From positions 52,710 to 116,709 of the forward strand of contig JAUXWC010000061.1 of the NCBI GenBank assembly GCA_030685025.1: a DNA stretch of 64,000 bases, in the 5' to 3' direction. The position numbers and the translations under genes were made by a program. The notes beneath the pieces were generated by a model, which did no database searches, was not told the DNA's origin, and saw only the letters and a list, made by a program, of their open reading frames with translations. Source of the stretch: Rhodoferax sp. GTDB taxonomy: Bacteria > Pseudomonadota > Gammaproteobacteria > Burkholderiales > Burkholderiaceae_C. Below are positions 63,797 to 64,000 of the stretch, one piece after another. Each line of letters opens with the position of its first letter. The stretch's first letter is position 1.

Positions 63797-64000
63797 TTGA
63801 AAAAACGCGGCAACCCCCTTCCCGAAGTCAACTTCTCCGACGAAGGCCCGATCCGCCATCTGCATCTGGGCACCGAGTGGATTCAGGGTTCGATGCTGAT
63901 GGACGCACCGACGGCGCTCTACCACGAGTACATCCAGCGCATGATGGCCTGGCTGCTGTTTGTCGAGGCACAGTCGGTGCCCAAGCGCCAGGCCATGCAG
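63797..64000 (+). CDS. Spermidine synthase-like protein, 3'-truncated by window edge
   Basis: The first 68 codons of a gene beginning with TTG at 63797 (an in-frame TAA lies just upstream at 63785-63787). The peptide KKRGNPLPEVNFSDEG...HLHLGTEWIQGSMLMDAP, then YIQRMMAWLLFVEA, matches the N-terminal region of spermidine-synthase-like proteins in Comamonadaceae; the methyltransferase-like catalytic core lies beyond the window. Substrate specificity cannot be judged. Confidence 0.75.
   Translation, partial: MKKRGNPLPEVNFSDEGPIRHLHLGTEWIQGSMLMDAPTALYHEYIQRMMAWLLFVEAQSVPKRQAMQ

Overview
The window is GC-rich, betaproteobacterial chromosome. Gene content and order (trxB–Crp/Fnr regulator–ftsK–lolA, a nearby rarA, yciO/PHP/M50 next to trpS, recJ with an RpfE-like partner, lolCD, rpmB-rpmG) point to a Comamonadaceae member of the Rhodoferax/Polaromonas type. 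The genus is an inference from family knowledge, not a database result.

Layout: 1-15.8 kb is mostly core: a truncated DUF1631 gene, two acyl-CoA dehydrogenases resembling a pimeloyl-CoA dehydrogenase pair, yceH, purN, fumC, an RsmB-family rRNA methyltransferase, a fatty-acid desaturase, rpmB-rpmG, trxB, a Crp/Fnr regulator, ftsK and lolA. From 15.8 to 27.3 kb an accessory island, visibly poorer in GC, lies between lolA and the rarA region. It carries one tightly packed five-gene operon: a DrmA-type helicase, a DrmB-type DUF1998 protein, a zinc-ribbon SF1 helicase, an unrecognised 519-residue protein, and a NERD-nuclease/SF1-helicase fusion. DrmA and DrmB are the core of DISARM phage defence, but the usual PLD protein DrmC and the methyltransferases are absent, so this looks like a DISARM-related system with a different effector set. 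Related repeats in opposite orientation flank the island, and a short rarA-like fragment sits at its right edge.

27-40.5 kb: a DUF5117 metalloprotease lipoprotein, rarA, a methionine catabolism cluster (Lrp-type regulator, methionine gamma-lyase, E1 2-oxoacid dehydrogenase; the mdeR-mdeA-mdeB arrangement known from Pseudomonas putida), a branched-chain amino acid ABC transporter without its binding protein (livHMGF), and dgkA. 40.5-54.3 kb: oligopeptidase A, tRNA-Ser(CGA), trpS with a C-terminal DUF1508-like extension, M50, yciO, PHP phosphoesterase, a glycerophosphodiesterase gene broken by repeat-rich DNA, recJ, the RpfE-like gene and lolCD.

54.3-56.4 kb is a second small accessory cassette: a lysozyme-like protein, an overlapping small membrane protein and a membrane-anchored periplasmic protein. 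It lies between a degenerate copy of a permease 3' end and the intact permease gene. 56.4-60.4 kb is a polyamine-type ABC transporter operon, followed by a DUF4143 ATPase, a small membrane protein, a TatD hydrolase, a small HExxH membrane protein and the start of a spermidine-synthase-like gene cut by the window end.

Palindromic repeats are frequent: a five-copy GGACAGA/TCTGTCC hairpin family, two nested palindromes at 10 kb, a double-hairpin element at 3.1 kb and inverted-repeat DNA inside the broken phosphodiesterase gene. No CRISPR array, rRNA or intact insertion sequence was seen.
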